A stretch of DNA of 64,000 nt from Nonomuraea pusilla (GTDB taxonomy: Bacteria; Actinomycetota; Actinomycetes; Streptosporangiales; Streptosporangiaceae): NCBI RefSeq assembly GCF_900109355.1, contig NZ_FOBF01000033.1:1-64000 (forward strand). The letters run 5' to 3'. The translations under genes were made by a program, and so were the position numbers. Shown here one piece after another: positions 62,107 through 64,000 of this stretch. The notes under the pieces are model-generated. The model was not told where the DNA came from. It worked only from the letters and a program-made list of their open reading frames with translations, and did no database searches. The number at the start of each line of letters is the position of its first letter. Within the stretch, counting starts at the first letter, position 1.

Positions 62107-63116
62107 ACCTGTCCGTCGGCCTGCTGCTGACCGTCGTCCTCCTGGCCGGCAACGGCTTCTTCGTGGCAGCCGAGTTCGCGCTGGTCGCCGCCAAGCGGCA
62201 CCGGCTGGAGAAGGCCGCCGCCCGCGGCAGCAGGTCCGCCGCCGCGGCGCTCGCGGGGGTCAAGGAGCTGTCGCTCATGCTCGCGGGCGCCCAGCTCGGC
62301 ATCACGCTGTGCTCCCTCGGCCTGGGCGTGGTCTCGGAACCGCTGATCGCGGGCACGCTGGCCCCGCTGTTCTCCGCCGTCGGCCTGCCCGACGCCGCCG
62401 CCCACGGCGTCGCCTTCGTCATCGCCCTGGCCGTCGTGACGTTCCTGCACATGGTGCTCGGCGAGATGGCGCCCAAGTCGTGGGCCATCGCCCACCCCGA
62501 ACGCTCGGCCACCGTCCTGGCCCTGCCGTTCCGCGGCTTCACCCTGCTGGTCCGCCCGGTGATCAGCGCGCTGAACGGCATGACCAACGGGCTGCTGCGC
62601 CTGTTCCGCGTACGGCCCGGCGGGGCCGGCGCGGCTCCCCGCACCCCCGAGCAGCTCCAGCACCTGGTGGAGGAGTCCCGCAGGCTCGGGCTGATCGAGA
62701 GCGACGACCACGCCGTCCTCAGCCAGGCCCTGCGGGCCCCGACCACCGGCATCGCGCCGCTGGTCACCCCGCGCGAACGCATCGCGGGCGTCCCCGCCGG
62801 GGCGTCCCCCCAGGACGTCATCGACGCCTGCCTCCAGGCCGGCCGCTCACGCCTGATCGTCTGGACGGGGCAGGAGCCGACCGGCGTGGTGCACGTCCGC
62901 GACGCCTACCTCGCGCGCCGGCGCGGCGCCTCCACCCCCGCGGGCCGGCTCGCCTACCCGGTGCCCGTGCTGCCGCCCGGCGTCTCGGTCGCCGACGCGG
63001 TGACCCGCCTGCGCGCCGCGCACAGCCAGCTCGCCCTCGTCCGCGGGGACGACGCCGCCGTCCACGGCCTCATCACCCTCGACGACCTCCTGACCACCCT
63101 CCTCGTGAGCGCCTGA
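62103..63116 (+). CDS. CNNM-type membrane protein without CorC_HlyC domain
   Basis: A 337-residue paralogue of the preceding protein. The DUF21 domain (FFVAAEFALVAAKRHRL, MLAGAQLGITLCSLGLG, MVLGEMAPKSWAI) and a CBS pair (about 220-335) are present, but the protein stops where the CorC_HlyC domain would begin. It may be the regulatory partner of the larger subunit. GTG 62103 overlaps the previous stop. Confidence 0.88.
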   Translation: MNLSVGLLLTVVLLAGNGFFVAAEFALVAAKRHRLEKAAARGSRSAAAALAGVKELSLMLAGAQLGITLCSLGLGVVSEPLIAGTLAPLFSAVGLPDAAAHGVAFVIALAVVTFLHMVLGEMAPKSWAIAHPERSATVLALPFRGFTLLVRPVISALNGMTNGLLRLFRVRPGGAGAAPRTPEQLQHLVEESRRLGLIESDDHAVLSQALRAPTTGIAPLVTPRERIAGVPAGASPQDVIDACLQAGRSRLIVWTGQEPTGVVHVRDAYLARRRGASTPAGRLAYPVPVLPPGVSVADAVTRLRAAHSQLALVRGDDAAVHGLITLDDLLTTLLVSA

Positions 63117-63203
63117 ACCGCGCCGAGGTGTGGTTTCCCCCACCCTGGGAACGGCCACCTGCCTCATGGCGGCCGTACCCTGGGCGTTCCTAGTCTCGGA
63201 CGC

Positions 63204-63821
63204 ATGACGGAATGGCTGATTCACCTGATGGAGCTGCTCGGCGCGCCGGGAGCCGGGATCGCGATCGCGCTGGAGAACCTCTTCCCGCCCCTCCCCAGCG
63301 AGGTGATCCTGCCGCTGGCCGGTTTCACCGCCTCCCGTGGGGAGATGAGCCTGCCCGCCGTGCTCTCGTGGACCACCGCCGGTTCCGTGATCGGGGCGCT
63401 CGCGCTGTACTGGGTGGGCGCGCTGCTCGGCCGCGAACGCACGCTGGCCCTGGCCGCCCGGATCCCGCTGCTGAAGGTCTCCGACGTCGCGAGGACCGAG
63501 GCGTGGTTCCTCAGGCACGGGCGCAAGACGGTGTTCTTCGGCCGGATGATCCCGATCTTCCGCAGCCTGATCTCCGTCCCCGCCGGGGTGGAACGCATGC
63601 CGCTGGGCGTCTTCACGCTCCTGACCACGGCCGGCAGCCTGCTCTGGAACACCGTCTTCGTCCTGGCGGGCTGGACCCTCGGCGAGAACTGGGCACTGGT
63701 GGAGACCTACGTGGGCGTGGGCACCAACGCCGTCATCGCCGCGGTGGCGCTCGCCGTGCTGGTCTTCGTGGGCGTGCGGCTGGCCGAGCGGCGCAAGGGG
63801 CGGCATGCGCTGGACGGTTAG
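63204..63821 (+). CDS. DedA-family membrane protein
   Basis: A 205-residue DedA/SNARE-associated protein. ALENLFPPLPSEVILPLAGF, GALLGRER-type helix ends and FFGRMIPIFRSLISVPAG (re-entrant loop with conserved Arg) are the family signature. DedA proteins are lipid scramblases or undecaprenyl-phosphate flippases and affect proton gradient and drug tolerance. ATG 63204 follows TAGTCT (63191-63196) by 7 nt, so it is probably leaderless. Confidence 0.92.
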   Translation: MTEWLIHLMELLGAPGAGIAIALENLFPPLPSEVILPLAGFTASRGEMSLPAVLSWTTAGSVIGALALYWVGALLGRERTLALAARIPLLKVSDVARTEAWFLRHGRKTVFFGRMIPIFRSLISVPAGVERMPLGVFTLLTTAGSLLWNTVFVLAGWTLGENWALVETYVGVGTNAVIAAVALAVLVFVGVRLAERRKGRHALDG

Positions 63822-64000
63822 GGGGCTGCGGCTCGTCGGGGCGTTGATCGCGGGTGCGGTCACCGCCCTGGTGGGCCTGCTCTTCGTCGTGGCGGCGGCG
63901 CCGTTCGCCGACCGTCCCGCCGTGCGCCGGGCGGCGTCCCGGCTGACCGGGCTGGAGCTGCGGCGGCTCCGCCTGCGCCTCCCCGACCGGCGCGAGGGGG
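63805..64000 (+). CDS. Start of a membrane protein, cut by the window end
   Basis: ATG 63805 follows AAGGGG and overlaps the last 17 bp of the DedA gene. The frame stays open to 64000: a basic start (MRWTVRGLRL), one membrane segment (GALIAGAVTALVGLLFVVAAA) and a basic amphipathic stretch (RRAASRLTGLELRRLRLRL). This resembles the N-terminus of actinobacterial sensor-domain proteins and histidine kinases, but the fragment is too short to decide. Confidence 0.5.
   Translation, partial: MRWTVRGLRLVGALIAGAVTALVGLLFVVAAAPFADRPAVRRAASRLTGLELRRLRLRLPDRREG

Overview
The window is high-GC actinobacterial chromosome, most likely from a sporulating, filamentous member of the Streptosporangiales or a close relative. 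This rests on very GC-rich third codon positions, many GTG starts, many promoters whose -10 box lies 6-8 nt before the start codon (leaderless mRNAs), the developmental genes bldC and spo0M, and a purF-purM-DUF3073-vdh-hypothetical-bldC block in the order I remember from Streptomyces coelicolor. I see no insertion sequence, prophage, CRISPR array or tRNA. The genus is an inference.

Layout. Positions 1-530: the 5' end of a 16S rRNA gene on the minus strand, with its leader and two candidate rrn promoters. 535-13146: mixed metabolic and accessory genes, namely oligopeptidase B, aldo/keto reductase, an MprF-like membrane protein, a molybdopterin oxidoreductase, a lipoprotein hydrolase divergent from a PadR regulator, a double GNAT, and a SugE-type guanidine exporter behind a guanidine-III riboswitch. 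13248-20325: acyl-CoA dehydrogenase and a three-gene 2-oxoacid dehydrogenase operon (E1alpha, E1beta, E2). 20508-24453: purS, an inserted anti-sigma kinase, purQ and purL. 24506-33058: a collagen-like secreted protein, two MFS exporters around a TetR gene, an ABC exporter behind a perfect SoxR-box promoter, and a PhoX phosphatase. 33173-40834: SCP-like protein, proline-rich membrane protein, purF-purM, DUF3073, valine dehydrogenase, bldC. 41044-49958: TetR, LacI, cell-wall amidase plus GH20 hexosaminidase, an orphan NarL regulator coupled to pyrD, a tautomerase-like protein, lipoamide dehydrogenase. 50062-64000: ECF sigma factor with its membrane partner, a kinase-like protein, a five-repeat exported protein, a nucleotidyltransferase, epimerase, an HTH-hydrolase operon behind nested palindromes, Spo0M, a voltage-gated cation channel with an unusual filter, two CNNM/CorC proteins, DedA, and a gene cut by the window end.

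Links between genes. PurS, PurQ, PurL, PurF and PurM cover four de novo purine enzymes. Valine dehydrogenase, the E1/E2 operon and lipoamide dehydrogenase could form a branched-chain amino acid route to acyl-CoA, with acyl-CoA dehydrogenases downstream; alternatively the complex may use pyruvate. Regulation can be read directly at several places: guanidine-III riboswitch, SoxR box, PadR operator, TetR-type palindromes, and a pair of divergent -10 boxes that share bases. Most genes are ordinary housekeeping ones. The most interesting items are the channel with a CavAb-like filter, the SoxR and riboswitch sites, the five-repeat Tat-type protein, the nested palindromes at 57037-57080, and the anti-sigma gene inside the pur cluster.
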